64,000 nt of DNA. Origin: Acetobacteroides hydrogenigenes. Its GTDB lineage: Bacteria > Bacteroidota > Bacteroidia > Bacteroidales > ZOR0009. Under the pieces are notes generated by a model. That model ran no database searches. It was given only the letters and a program-made list of their open reading frames with translations, and had not been told where the DNA came from. The position numbers and the translations under genes are program-made. The stretch spans positions 186,001-250,000 of the forward strand of contig NZ_SLWB01000003.1 of assembly GCF_004340205.1 (NCBI RefSeq). Direction: 5' to 3'. Below are positions 8,978-17,572 of this stretch, piece by piece; the first letter of the stretch is position 1, and every line of letters starts with the position of its first letter.

Positions 8978-9068
8978 ACAACAATACTATTGGGGTGGAT
9001 AATCACACCAAAAATAAACAATTATGCATAACATAAGGGATTTTGAGGTGGCTGTTGATCGACAAAAC

Positions 9069-9107
9069 TAAAAGGAGGAGCTTTTTTGGAAACTCCCCCT
9101 TTCGATT
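9069..9107 (-). terminator. Terminator of the aminotransferase gene
   Basis: On the minus strand an AAAGGGGGAG / CTCCTCCTTT stem with one mismatch is followed by a short T-run. It lies 48 bp past the stop of the aminotransferase at 9155. Confidence 0.5.
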
Positions 9108-9154
9108 TGCGTGTAGTAGTCTATATAGTGATAAAATGTCCGAAGAAATGTGGT

Positions 9155-10387
9155 TTAGAAAGTCGGGGTGGTCTTTTTTGCTGTTATTTCTAAGGCAATT
9201 GCCTTGGCTAGTCGCTTGATTCCTTCTTCGTTCTTTTCAAGGTTCATAAACGAGAAGTTAAGGCGCATGGTGTTTTTCCCTTCTCCATTGCAGTAGAAAG
9301 ATGTGCCCGGGACGAAGGCTACCTTTTGCTCTATGGCTGTTTGGAAGAATTCGGAGGCATCGATGTATTCGGGCAGGGTTAGGAATAGGAAAAGCCCTCC
9401 GTCAGGGGTTGTCCATGTAACATCCTTGGGCATATATTCCTGTAGGCATTTGATGAAATGCTCTTGCTTTTGCTTGTAAGCACTGGTAACTACAGCAATG
9501 TTCTTGTCTAGATATCCTTTCTCGATAAATCGGGCGGATATTCGTTGAACAAAGGCTGGTGTACAGAGGTCGGTTGCTTGCTTGGCAACTACAAACTTGT
9601 CTATGATTTCTTCGTTTGCGACAACCCAGCCAATACGGAATCCAGGAACGAATACCTTCGAGAATGTTCCTAGTTGGATTACTCTTCCTGAACGATCAAG
9701 CTCCAGCATTGTTTTTTGAGGAATGCCTGCAAATCGAACCTCGCGGTAGGGGGCGTCTTCCAAAATAATGATGTTGTACTTTTCGGCAATGGCAATAATT
9801 TCTATTCTACGCCATTCGGGCATAGAAATGCCGGTTGGGTTTTGGAAATCGGGAATGGTGTAGATAAACTTTGGATGGATTCCCTTTTCTCTCAACTCCA
9901 ATATTTTTGCTTCCAACAAATCGCTGCGCATCCCATGTTCGTCGAGGGAAACACCTTCGATGTTGGCTCCATAAGAAACGAAGGCGCTTAAAGCTCCAAG
10001 GTACGAAGGTAGCCCGCAAATTACGGTGTCGTTAGGGTTGATGAAGATTTTTGCGGAGAGATCAAGCCCTTGTTGAGAAGCCGTTGTAATAATTAAGTTC
10101 TTCTCTTGAATGTTGACACCTTGCTTTTGGTAGCGCTCAACGAGTAGCTTACGAAGGAGCGGGTCGCCCTCGGTTGTGCCGTACTGTAGGGCAAGGGTAC
10201 CTTCATTTTTTAGTACTTCAGCAGTTACTTCTGCCAACTCTGTTGTAGGGAATAGAGTTGGATCGGGGAGCCCTCCCGCAAAAGATATGATTTCGGGGCG
10301 TTGGGTTAACTTGAGAATTTCCCTTATCGCCGAACGCTTCATTCCTTTAATATTGTGAGAAAAGAAGCTTTCCAGTTCGTTTACCAT
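9155..10387 (-). CDS. PLP-dependent aminotransferase, LysN/MocR-type class I
   Basis: A 410-residue fold-type I aminotransferase resembling 2-aminoadipate aminotransferase (LysN/ARO8-like) without a GntR domain. Motifs: SFAGGLPDPTLFP near residue 35, TTASQQGLDL near 105, the PDFQNPTG cofactor loop near 184, LEDAPYREV near 219, and GTFSKVFVPGFRIGWV near 250 with the Schiff-base lysine. Substrates of this group are broad (2-aminoadipate, aromatic or branched-chain acids), so no specific reaction is claimed. It is monocistronic, with its own terminator. Confidence 0.88.
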   Translation of the reverse strand: MVNELESFFSHNIKGMKRSAIREILKLTQRPEIISFAGGLPDPTLFPTTELAEVTAEVLKNEGTLALQYGTTEGDPLLRKLLVERYQKQGVNIQEKNLIITTASQQGLDLSAKIFINPNDTVICGLPSYLGALSAFVSYGANIEGVSLDEHGMRSDLLEAKILELREKGIHPKFIYTIPDFQNPTGISMPEWRRIEIIAIAEKYNIIILEDAPYREVRFAGIPQKTMLELDRSGRVIQLGTFSKVFVPGFRIGWVVANEEIIDKFVVAKQATDLCTPAFVQRISARFIEKGYLDKNIAVVTSAYKQKQEHFIKCLQEYMPKDVTWTTPDGGLFLFLTLPEYIDASEFFQTAIEQKVAFVPGTSFYCNGEGKNTMRLNFSFMNLEKNEEGIKRLAKAIALEITAKKTTPTF

Positions 10388-10599
10388 AATCGCTGTATTT
10401 TGATCCTCAACAATCGAACTCTACTTTTTAAACGAGATAGATGGCTGAAGTGTTATTGTATAACTAAAATCAATCGCAATATTAAAAAACGTAATCTGAA
10501 AAGCAATAAGATTGATAAATTATTTTTAAAATTATTTATTTGCATTAAAAGTGTAATAATGGAATAGGTGAGTGCTATTACGGTGTAAGTAATGATTCT

Positions 10600-10640
10600 A
10601 TAAATAAAAAGGAGTGGTTTCCCACTCCTTTTTTATTTAT
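10600..10640 (-). terminator. Strong hairpin terminator after the TPR gene
   Basis: An almost perfect inverted repeat (AAAAAGGAGTGG, short loop, CCACTCCTTTTT) with A/T flanks ends the TPR gene that stops at 10658. The symmetric A and T tracts would let it work in both directions. Confidence 0.85.
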
Positions 10641-10657
10641 AGGCGTTACATTTTATT

Positions 10658-11386
10658 CTACTTAGCACATTCTACTCCATACTGTATGCAACCATTTCTG
10701 TTGCCCAACTTGCAGGCTCGCTGAAAATCGGCGCATCCATTACGCTTGTCTTTTGCCTTAAGGTAGGCCATTCCTCGACTGAAGTATGATTCCGGATTAG
10801 ATGAGTTTATGGTAATTGCCATTGAGTAGCTATCAAGGGCATCGCTGTATTCCCTGAGCTGGTATTGGGCATAGCCTAGGTTTATATAGGCGCTTTCATT
10901 CTTATCGTTTAGCGAGATCGCTTTTCGTGCATCTGCTTTAGCATTCTCTAAATCGTCAAGTTGGTTTCTCATCGAAGAGATGTTGCTATAAATTGCCGAT
11001 TTTAATGAATCGGAGGCCAGAGGTAGCGCTTTTTCGAATTCTTTAATGGCCAAGTCGTATTGGTATCGTAATCCGCACACTTTGCCACTTATGACTAGCA
11101 GGTTCGGATTTTTGGGATCTGTCTTGATTGCATTGTCAACTAAAGCCTGTACTTCTTTAAGCCTGTCGAGATGTGTATAGGCAACAACAACTCCCGAAAG
11201 CGCATCTTCGTTTGCTGGGGATGTTGAAAGAATTCCCGAAAAGGATTTTAGCGCATCGGTGTACTGCTTAGCGTTTAGCTGTTTATTCCCAATTTCTAGC
11301 ATTGCTTTTATATCCGTAGGCTGTTGGCCAAATGCGGCTATTGCTACGAATATGAAAAACGAAATTGTAGCTAGGAGCTGTTTCAT
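10658..11386 (-). CDS. Secreted tetratricopeptide-repeat protein
   Basis: A 242-residue protein with a signal peptide (MKQLLATISFFIFVAIAAFG, cut near GQQ). About five TPR units follow: residues near 26-60, 61-95, 97-132, 133-165 and 166-200, for example DALKSFSGILSTSPANEDAL and SAYINLGYAQYQLREYSDAL. The C-terminus has a short Cys-containing tail (NGCADFQRACKLGNRNGC) typical of Bacteroidota periplasmic TPR proteins, possibly a disulfide cap. It is likely a periplasmic scaffold; partners are unknown. Confidence 0.88.
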   Translation of the reverse strand: MKQLLATISFFIFVAIAAFGQQPTDIKAMLEIGNKQLNAKQYTDALKSFSGILSTSPANEDALSGVVVAYTHLDRLKEVQALVDNAIKTDPKNPNLLVISGKVCGLRYQYDLAIKEFEKALPLASDSLKSAIYSNISSMRNQLDDLENAKADARKAISLNDKNESAYINLGYAQYQLREYSDALDSYSMAITINSSNPESYFSRGMAYLKAKDKRNGCADFQRACKLGNRNGCIQYGVECAK

Positions 11387-11564
11387 ATTTCCGTTTTTAA
11401 GTGGAGTTGCTGTGTTATTACTTCTAATTATCAGATGATAGCTGCCTTTAGTAGGCTGAAATTCTATCTCTAAGGTTCGACTAATATAGCTAAAATAGCG
11501 ATTCCTACTAATGATTGATAGAGCATGCTAAGATTTGTGCCGAGCATTAACTTCTATTTGAGGA

Positions 11565-12197
11565 TTAATGGTTATCGCCAAAGGTTTTCTCGAAGGGCAT
11601 TCTATTTTTAATGGAACGGCCAAGCGTTATCTCGTCGGTGTATTCGAGCTCATCGCCAAAGCCAACTCCCCTGGCAATAGTAGATATGCTTATTGGGAAA
11701 TCTTTTATTTTTCGGTAGATGTAAAAGTTGGTTGTTTCGCCTTCCATGTTGGTGCTAAGGGCGAGTATGACCTCCTTGATTTCGCCTGAGCCAATGCGCT
11801 CAATTAGGCTGGAGATGGTTAAATCGGCAGGACCAATGCCATCCATTGGCGAAATAAGCCCTCCAAGAACATGGTATAGCCCGTTGAACTGATGCGTGTG
11901 CTCGATCGACATCACATCGCGAATGTTCTCAACGACGCAGATTATTCCGTTGTCTCTCGATGTATTCGAGCAAATGTCGCAGGTTTCGTTATCCGAAATG
12001 TTGTGGCATACCTTGCACCTTTTTACCTCGTTCTTTAGGGTGATAAAGGAGGTTCCGAATTGCTCGACCTCCTCGTTCGACCATTTAATCATGTGAAGCA
12101 CCAGGCGTAGGGCCGTCTTTTTGCCGATGCCGGGCAGCTTGGCTAGCTCGTTTATTGCGTTTTCTAGTAGTCTAGAAGGGTATTCTTGGCTATTCAT
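11565..12197 (-). CDS. recR: Recombination mediator protein RecR
   Basis: Acts with RecO (and RecF) to load RecA on SSB-coated gaps. The 210-residue protein has the helix-hairpin-helix [12 protein letters not shown] near residue 20, the four-cysteine zinc finger (CKVCHN...CDICSN) near 55-75, and a Toprim domain beginning [10 protein letters not shown] near 84. All zinc ligands are present and length is standard. A -7-like TACATTTG element lies at 12215-12222 on the minus strand, giving a predicted leader of only about a dozen bases. Confidence 0.95.
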   Translation of the reverse strand: MNSQEYPSRLLENAINELAKLPGIGKKTALRLVLHMIKWSNEEVEQFGTSFITLKNEVKRCKVCHNISDNETCDICSNTSRDNGIICVVENIRDVMSIEHTHQFNGLYHVLGGLISPMDGIGPADLTISSLIERIGSGEIKEVILALSTNMEGETTNFYIYRKIKDFPISISTIARGVGFGDELEYTDEITLGRSIKNRMPFEKTFGDNH

Positions 12198-12284
12198 GCA
12201 TTCATTTTATAGAGCAAATGTACATTTTTATGCTATAACGATTGATGCTGCTGCTCGTATAAAATGCGTCCTTATTCTCAACGG

Positions 12285-13355
12285 CTATTTTTTCGCCGTA
12301 TCTTTTAGGGCATCAATAGCGGGTTGATAGCCATTGCCGGCAGCTTTTTCGAGCCAGCTTTTCCCCTTTTCGGTGTTGGATTCTACCCCTTTCCCGTTCA
12401 GTAGAAGCATGCCAAGGCTGTACTGGGCTCCTACATGACCATGTTCGGCGGCTCTGGTGTACCAATCCTCGGCTTGACGTATGTCTTTGGGGAATACAGA
12501 TCCTTTTTCGAGCAGCTGTCCGATATAGAATTCAGCCTCGGGGTAGCTGTTGGCTCCAGCCTTTAGCAGCCAGGTCGTTCCTGTGCGGTTGTCCTTTACT
12601 TCGTTAAGGTATTGCAGGGCAAGCTCGAACTGCGCTTTGGGATAGTCGAGGTTGGCTGCCATGGTAAGGTAGTCGATTGCCATTTTCTTATCCTTCGCTA
12701 CGCCATCTCCTTTTTGGTACATTTGGCTAAGCCAAAGGTATGCCTCAGGATTCTTGCTATTCCCAGCGCTGGTAAATAGCTCTAGGGCCTTAAGGTTGTC
12801 CGGAGTGACGCCTAGTCCTTTAAGGTAAAGTTCTCCGAGGGCAACCTGCGCATCGGAGTTGCCGCCCCCAACCGATAGCTGCAGGTATTCGGCTGCCTTG
12901 GCGTAATCTTTTGCCACTCCATCGCCATTCTTAAGCATGCAGCCGTACAAGTACTGCGCATCGGTGTTGCCTTGCTGGGCAGAGCGAAGTATCCATTCTG
13001 AAGCTTTCTCTGCACTCTTCTTCACCACTATTCCTTCGTAGTACATGAGCCCAACCTGAAGCTGCCCTTGGCTGTTGAAGCGGCTTGCCGCCTGCATGTA
13101 CCATTCGAACGCCTTGTTGTAGTCTTTGGCGACGCCGTAGCCGTTGAAGTACATGGTGCCTAAGTACAGGTCGCCGTTCGACTCGCCATCGTCCGAGGCT
13201 CTTTTAAAGTACTCGAAGGCGGTGGTGTAGTCCTTTTTTACGTACTTCCGGAGGCCTTCGCGGAAGTTCAGCGTGGCGTTGCTTGGTTTTTGGGCGAAGA
13301 GGGACAGTGAAGCGGCTATAAATGCCAGCAGTATGGTGGCGCTTTTGATTTTCAT
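12285..13355 (-). CDS. Secreted Sel1-repeat protein
   Basis: 356 residues from the ATG at 13355, which gives a good signal peptide (MKIKSATILLAFIAASLSLFAQ); the longer in-frame start at 13433 would bury it and is rejected. About eight Sel1-like repeats of 36-37 residues follow, each with the A-x-x-x-G-x-x-Y/L and G-x-G-V-x-x-D signatures (GNTDAQYLYGCMLKNGDGV, GHVGAQYSLGMLLLNGKGV). Such proteins are solvent-exposed adaptor scaffolds, here presumably periplasmic. Base composition is noticeably GC-richer than the AT-rich genes around 0-11 kb. Confidence 0.88.
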   Translation of the reverse strand: MKIKSATILLAFIAASLSLFAQKPSNATLNFREGLRKYVKKDYTTAFEYFKRASDDGESNGDLYLGTMYFNGYGVAKDYNKAFEWYMQAASRFNSQGQLQVGLMYYEGIVVKKSAEKASEWILRSAQQGNTDAQYLYGCMLKNGDGVAKDYAKAAEYLQLSVGGGNSDAQVALGELYLKGLGVTPDNLKALELFTSAGNSKNPEAYLWLSQMYQKGDGVAKDKKMAIDYLTMAANLDYPKAQFELALQYLNEVKDNRTGTTWLLKAGANSYPEAEFYIGQLLEKGSVFPKDIRQAEDWYTRAAEHGHVGAQYSLGMLLLNGKGVESNTEKGKSWLEKAAGNGYQPAIDALKDTAKK

Positions 13356-13511
13356 TCTACCTTTTGTTAGCTGTTTTGGATATAACGTCAAAAGTAGTAA
13401 AATGATTGTGGGCAATTTCTCAGGCCTCGGCATTTCGTATTCTTTAGGGGAATCCTTAATGGATAGCTAAGGGTGGGGGCTTGCGCCTAGCCATTATGGG
13501 CGGGTGTTTGC

Positions 13512-13542
13512 TTGGTTGTTGTTCTTTCTTTTGTTAAACTTG
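13512..13542 (+). promoter_or_regulatory. Promoter of the sodium/solute symporter
   Basis: TTG at 13512-13514, 20 bp, then TAAACTTG at 13535-13542 (one mismatch to TAnnTTTG). It overlaps the longest possible open frame and supports the shorter start at 13563. Confidence 0.5.
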
Positions 13543-13562
13543 TTGCCCTAAATTCAGATAAA

Positions 13563-15020
13563 ATGTCACCACTGTTTATTGCGCTAATTATTGCTATCTA
13601 CTTTGCAGGGCTGGTGCTGATTTCGTACCTCACAACGCGTAAAGTTGACTCGCTAAGCTTTTTCAACGGAAACCGAAAATCGCCTTGGTATATTGTTGCC
13701 ATAGGGATGATCGGTACATCTATCTCGGGGGTAACCTTTATTTCGGTGCCCGGTTGGGTAATGACCAGCCAGTTCTCCTACCTTCAAATGGTGCTGGGGT
13801 ATCTGCTGGGCTACTTTGTGATTGCCAATGTGCTACTGCCGCTCTACTACCGGCTCAACCTTACCTCCATATACACCTACCTGCAGCAGCGGTTTGGCTT
13901 TTGGTCGTACAAAACGGGGGCTTCTTTCTTCTTGCTCAGCAAGCTGCTGGGGGCTTCGGTTCGTCTCTTCCTTGTGTCGATGGTGCTGCAAACGCTGGTT
14001 TTCGACCCTCTTGGCGTTCCGTTTTGGGCCACCGTTGCCGGAACCATTGGGCTGATTTACATCTACACGTTTAAGGGCGGCATTAAAACGATCATTTGGA
14101 CAGATTTGGCGCAAACCGTGGCCATGATTTCGGGGATGGTGCTTGCGCTGTTCCTTATTAAGGATGCGATGAGTTTCTCGTTTTCCGAGATGGTGTCGAC
14201 CGTTGCCAACAGCAAGCTCTCGCGCGTGTGGTTTTTCGACGATCCCAACTCGGAGCTCTACTTCTGGAAGCAGTTTCTTGGTGGCGCATTTACCACCATC
14301 GTTATGACGGGGCTCGACCAGGACATGATGCAGAAGAACCTCTCGTGCCGCAGCCTGAAGGATGCCAAGAAGAATATGTACACCTACGGCTTCATGTTCC
14401 TTCCGATAAACCTGCTCTTCCTTTCGTTGGGCGCGCTTTTAGGAATTTTTGCCATGACGCATGGCGTTGCCATACCCGACAAAACCGATACGCTTTTCCC
14501 CATGCTGGCAACCGGAGGCTACTTCCACGCCTCGCTCGGCATTGTGTTTATTATTGGGATTATTGCGGCCGCCTACTCGAGCGCCGACTCGGCCCTTGCC
14601 GCGCTCACCACCTCGTTTACGCTGGACATCCTCGAATCGAACCGCCACAGCGCCGAACGGATGAAGCGAACCCGATCGATCGTGCACCTCTGCATGTCGG
14701 TTGCGGTTATCGTCGTGATTTTGCTCTTTAAGATGCTCAACAACGACGCGGTGGTTAAGGCGGTATTCGTTATCGCCGGATACACCTACGGTCCGCTGCT
14801 GGGGCTTTACGCCTTTGGGCTCTTTACCAAGTACCCGGTTCGCGATCGAATCGTTCCCTATATTGCCGTCGCCGCACCCGTTATCTGCTATATCCTTAGC
14901 GCCAACTCTACGGTTTGGTTCAACGGCTACAAGTTCGGCTTCGAGCTGCTGATTATTAACGGGGCGATTGTCTTCGTCGGGTTGCTGGTTACCAGCATCG
15001 GGCTTACCAAGCGCGGATAA
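13563..15020 (+). CDS. Sodium:solute symporter family transporter
   Basis: 485 residues from the ATG at 13563, about 13 transmembrane segments, member of the SSS family (SLC5/PutP/SglT). Family signals are the LISYLTTRKV.S...FFNGNRKSPW region after TM1, GTSISGVTFISVPGW in TM2, the TFKGGIKTIIWTDLAQ signature near residue 180, and the GLDQDMMQKNLSCRSLKDAKK loop near 255. The Na+-binding A-A-Y-S-S-A-D-S-A stretch near 336 is intact. The substrate is unknown. Codon use is GC-rich. It ends in a strong terminator whose palindrome is repeated in the array that follows. Confidence 0.88.
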   Translation: MSPLFIALIIAIYFAGLVLISYLTTRKVDSLSFFNGNRKSPWYIVAIGMIGTSISGVTFISVPGWVMTSQFSYLQMVLGYLLGYFVIANVLLPLYYRLNLTSIYTYLQQRFGFWSYKTGASFFLLSKLLGASVRLFLVSMVLQTLVFDPLGVPFWATVAGTIGLIYIYTFKGGIKTIIWTDLAQTVAMISGMVLALFLIKDAMSFSFSEMVSTVANSKLSRVWFFDDPNSELYFWKQFLGGAFTTIVMTGLDQDMMQKNLSCRSLKDAKKNMYTYGFMFLPINLLFLSLGALLGIFAMTHGVAIPDKTDTLFPMLATGGYFHASLGIVFIIGIIAAAYSSADSALAALTTSFTLDILESNRHSAERMKRTRSIVHLCMSVAVIVVILLFKMLNNDAVVKAVFVIAGYTYGPLLGLYAFGLFTKYPVRDRIVPYIAVAAPVICYILSANSTVWFNGYKFGFELLIINGAIVFVGLLVTSIGLTKRG

Positions 15021-15064
15021 ACGACGCTGCGGCACGATCGTTTCCTCCGATGTCGCCGCCCAAT

Positions 15065-15100
15065 AGGGCAACCTCAAGCTGAGGTTGCCCTATTTTTTTT
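15065..15100 (+). terminator. Strong terminator after the symporter gene
   Basis: A perfect 12-bp stem, AGGGCAACCTCA and TGAGGTTGCCCT, closes on an AGC loop and is followed by eight T residues. The core CCTCA-AGC-TGAGG is the same palindrome found in each unit of the downstream tandem array. Confidence 0.9.
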
Positions 15101-15112
15101 AGGGAGCGTCTT

Positions 15113-15435
15113 CCCTCAAGCTGAGGTTCTATGGTTTCTCATCATCAGCCTAAAACCTCAAGTTGAGGGTAAACGATTTTTCATCATCAGCCCAAAACCT
15201 CAAGCTGAGGGTAGGTGATTTTCCATCATCAGCCTAAAACCTCAAGTTGAGGGTAGATGTTTTTCCGTCATCAACCCAAAACCTCAAGCTGAGGGTGAAC
15301 GATTTTTCGTCATCAGCCTAAAACCTCAAGCTGAGGGTGAACGATTTTTCGTCATCAGCCTAAAACCTCAAGCTGAGGGTAGATGATTTTTCATCATCAA
15401 CCTAAAACCTCAAGCTGAGGGTAGACGCCCGTTTC
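15113..15435. repeat. 42-bp tandem repeat array, about 7.7 units
   Basis: Units start at 15113, 15155, 15197, 15239, 15281, 15323, 15365 and 15407 (last one partial), each exactly 42 bp. Every unit opens with CCTCAAGCTGAGG or CCTCAAGTTGAGG, an imperfect palindrome identical to the core of the upstream terminator. Then comes a T-rich stretch that can fold as ACGA-TTTT-TCGT (units at 15281 and 15323) or ATGA-TTTT-TCAT (unit at 15365), a compensated change. No reading frame stays open through the array. It fills the 499-bp gap between the symporter and the next gene; nothing else is visible there. Confidence 0.9.
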
Positions 15436-15519
15436 TAGCTTATTTAGCTTCACCTCTTGCAAACGTTAATGTTTTTGATTTTATTTAACAAATAAATCCT
15501 TTCAAGCCACGATGTACGC

Positions 15520-16278
15520 ATGAAAACGAAATCAATCCATTTTGCGGCCCTTCAAGTTGGAGAGGTATTCAGCTTCATCCTGCAGGTTGTCGCCATTTTT
15601 CGCTCGAGCGATAGCCTTAACGCTAGGCTGCACGAGCGGGTAGAGGGGCTTTCGAAGACCATTGTTGAGATGGAGGGGGTTATTTCGAGGGCCTCCTTTG
15701 CCGTCGAAGGTAAGAAAAGGAAGGCGACGGATTCGAAGCGCGATAGCGAATACCTCTGCTTTAAAAGCTTTATAGAGGCGTTTATCCATAGCACCAACCC
15801 GGCCATCAACGAGGCGGCCAACCTCATCTTTGCAACGCTTAAGGAAGCCGGAAGCGTGCAGCGCTTGAAGCTCGACAAGGAAACCTCGGCGATATACGGG
15901 CTGAATAGCCTATTCTCCACCAACGAGCGGTACATCGCAGCGCTGAAAACGCTCAACGGCCGCTCGCAGTGGGATGTGGTAATGGCCGCACAGCTGGAGT
16001 TCGAGGAGGAGTCTAAAATGCTAGGTGCGGTAAAGGTTAAGGAGGCGGAGCCGCTTTCGGCCTACAAGCTATCGGTGGTGGCCCGCAGGCAGTGCGCCGA
16101 CATCCTGGAGATGCTCAACGCGCTCAACCTGGTAGATCCACGTCCCGAATACGACGAGCTGGTTGCCAGGGTAAACCTCGAGATTGATACCGTGATGCAG
16201 CAGGTGCGCACGCGCAAGACCCTTGCGGCTAAGGCCAAGAAGAAAGCGGAGGGCGATGCCGAAGAAAAGGAGAGCTAA
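15520..16278 (+). CDS. DUF6261-like helical protein, unknown function
   Basis: 252 residues, no signal peptide, predicted almost entirely alpha-helical. The central KRDSEYLCFKSFIEAFIHSTNPAINEAA region and the KETSAIYGLNSLF segment recall the DUF6261 family of Bacteroidota, whose function is unknown; I recognise this by pattern only. The C-terminus is a charged Lys/Ala/Glu tail. It lies about 85 bp after the 42-bp array and 26 bp before the DUF2752 gene, so the three genes 15520-16952 may form one transcript. Composition is GC-rich. Confidence 0.7.
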   Translation: MKTKSIHFAALQVGEVFSFILQVVAIFRSSDSLNARLHERVEGLSKTIVEMEGVISRASFAVEGKKRKATDSKRDSEYLCFKSFIEAFIHSTNPAINEAANLIFATLKEAGSVQRLKLDKETSAIYGLNSLFSTNERYIAALKTLNGRSQWDVVMAAQLEFEEESKMLGAVKVKEAEPLSAYKLSVVARRQCADILEMLNALNLVDPRPEYDELVARVNLEIDTVMQQVRTRKTLAAKAKKKAEGDAEEKES

Positions 16279-16304
16279 TTTAAGGTTGTAAAAAAACGTC
16301 GGTC

Positions 16305-16595
16305 ATGCTACTACGTCTTGCAAGCTGGCTTCAGCAGCATCTATTCCCCTGCGTCTTTAAGCAGTGCTTTGGCGTCGATTGCCCAACCTGCGGCATGCAG
16401 CGGGCTTTTATAGAGTTGCTGAAGGGGGATATGTCGGCCAGCCTTGGCTACCATTGGGCCTTAATCCCAACGCTTTTGCTCTTCGCATTCCTAGTTCTGC
16501 ACCTAATCTTTCCGCTAAAATATGGAACGGTGGTCATCAAGGCCCTATTTGCGATTGATGTTGCCACCATCGTACTGAACTATATCTTCAACTAA
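16305..16595 (+). CDS. DUF2752 family small membrane protein
   Basis: 96 residues with two membrane helices in the C-terminal half and the defining DUF2752 motif C-P-T-C-G-M-Q-R-A near residue 26 preceded by C-F-G-V. The cysteine pair suggests metal or redox binding, but no function is established. It sits 15 bp upstream of the CCC-motif protein, a pairing common in this phylum. Confidence 0.85.
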   Translation: MLLRLASWLQQHLFPCVFKQCFGVDCPTCGMQRAFIELLKGDMSASLGYHWALIPTLLLFAFLVLHLIFPLKYGTVVIKALFAIDVATIVLNYIFN

Positions 16596-16610
16596 AATTT
16601 GCAATAACCT

Positions 16611-16952
16611 ATGGAAGAGATTCGCTTTCAACAACCGCTCCCAAACGCCAACCTGGTGCTTACGCTTGCGGTTCTATCGCTGGTAACCTGCTGCTGTTTT
16701 GGGCTTACCGGTTTTGTTCTTGCCGCCATAGCCCTTGTGCTGGCCAATAAGGATCTTAGGCTGTACACCGAGAATCCCGGCAACTATTTTGCCAGCTCCT
16801 ACAGCAACCTGTCAACCGGGCGCGTATTGGCGGTGATTTCCCTTATTCTGAACTCGGGCGTGATCGTGATGATGATCCTAAAGATTTTCTTTGCAATACT
16901 GTTCCCGTTTGGATTCCTAAACGGCTGGTTCGATCAGATAGGCTGCTGGTAG
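16611..16952 (+). CDS. CCC-motif membrane protein
   Basis: 113 residues with three hydrophobic segments. The first contains a run of three cysteines (VTCCCFGLTG, residues near 26), the hallmark of the Bacteroidota CCC-motif family (DUF4190-like fold). The loop ENPGNYFASSYSNLSTGRVLA between segments 2 and 3 is also typical. Function is unknown. It is last of the 15520-16952 group, followed by a bidirectional terminator. Confidence 0.85.
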   Translation: MEEIRFQQPLPNANLVLTLAVLSLVTCCCFGLTGFVLAAIALVLANKDLRLYTENPGNYFASSYSNLSTGRVLAVISLILNSGVIVMMILKIFFAILFPFGFLNGWFDQIGCW

Positions 16953-16968
16953 AGGTGATCGTATAAAA

Positions 16969-17000
16969 TGGGAGCCTAGCGGTTTTCCGGCTAGGCTCCT
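16969..17000. terminator. Bidirectional terminator between convergent genes
   Basis: GGAGCCTAGC at 16971-16980 pairs with GCTAGGCTCC at 16990-16999, with flanking A and T residues. It separates the CCC-motif gene from the convergent cdd. Confidence 0.8.
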
Positions 17001-17005
17001 ATGCC

Positions 17006-17479
17006 TTATTTTTCGAAGATGAAGTGGAGTGGGAGTAGGCTTGCGGTTGATGGAACCTCCACAATTTGGCTGGCGCCGTAGCATATAACCCTTATCGGTT
17101 TACCGTTGCGCTGTTCGCTCTCGAGCAGCACCTGTCGGCACGAGCCGCATGGGAATACTGGCTTACGGTTAGGCACTTTGGCCGTGGCCGAGGTGATTGC
17201 AATAGCCGCGATCGCTTTGTCAGGATAGTTCGCTTGGGCGTAGAACATTGCGGTACGCTCGGCGCATAAGCCCGATGGGTAGGCCGCATTTTCCTGGTTG
17301 TTTCCGCTAATCATTGTTCCATCTTCAAAAAGGATTGCCGCTCCAACCTGAAAGTTTGAGTATGCCGCGTAGGCCTTTCCTTGGGCTTCGAGAGCACAGT
17401 ATACCAGCTTTTTGTCGGTTTCAGGTAAATCATCTAGCGATGAATACTCCTTATAGGTAAAGGTGTACGTTTTTTCCAT
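17006..17479 (-). CDS. cdd: Cytidine deaminase
   Basis: Deaminates cytidine and deoxycytidine to uridine forms in pyrimidine salvage. The 157-residue protein has the zinc motif C-A-E-R-T-A near residue 72 and P-C-G-S-C-R-Q near 109, giving three cysteine zinc ligands and the catalytic glutamate, as in the homotetrameric class. The YSNFQVGAAI substrate loop is near residue 40. Length is slightly longer than the 130-140 usual because of an N-terminal extension. Confidence 0.94.
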   Translation of the reverse strand: MEKTYTFTYKEYSSLDDLPETDKKLVYCALEAQGKAYAAYSNFQVGAAILFEDGTMISGNNQENAAYPSGLCAERTAMFYAQANYPDKAIAAIAITSATAKVPNRKPVFPCGSCRQVLLESEQRNGKPIRVICYGASQIVEVPSTASLLPLHFIFEK

Positions 17480-17516
17480 TTGGACTATTTATAGTTGGTT
17501 TAATTTTGCATTCCGA

Positions 17517-17548
17517 TTTGTAAAAGTAACCCTTTGAAATTACTTTAG
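17517..17548 (+). promoter_or_regulatory. Probable promoter of the glucosaminidase gene
   Basis: TTTG at 17517-17520, 20 bp, then TACTTTAG at 17541-17548 (one mismatch to TAnnTTTG), 24 bp before the start codon. Confidence 0.45.
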
Positions 17549-17572
17549 CACCAACAAACCCCATTTTTTATA

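Noticed and set aside
10355-10567. 70-codon plus-strand frame between the aminotransferase and the TPR gene
   Set aside because: AT-rich composition gives a Lys/Asn/Ile/Leu string; it lies where the promoter of the minus-strand aminotransferase must be.
14439-15077. 212-codon minus-strand frame opposite the symporter
   Set aside because: GC-rich antisense shadow of a well-supported transporter; no recognisable motif.
15113-15435. Possible CRISPR array
   Set aside because: Units are contiguous with similar sequence throughout, so there are no unique spacers, and no cas gene is in the window.
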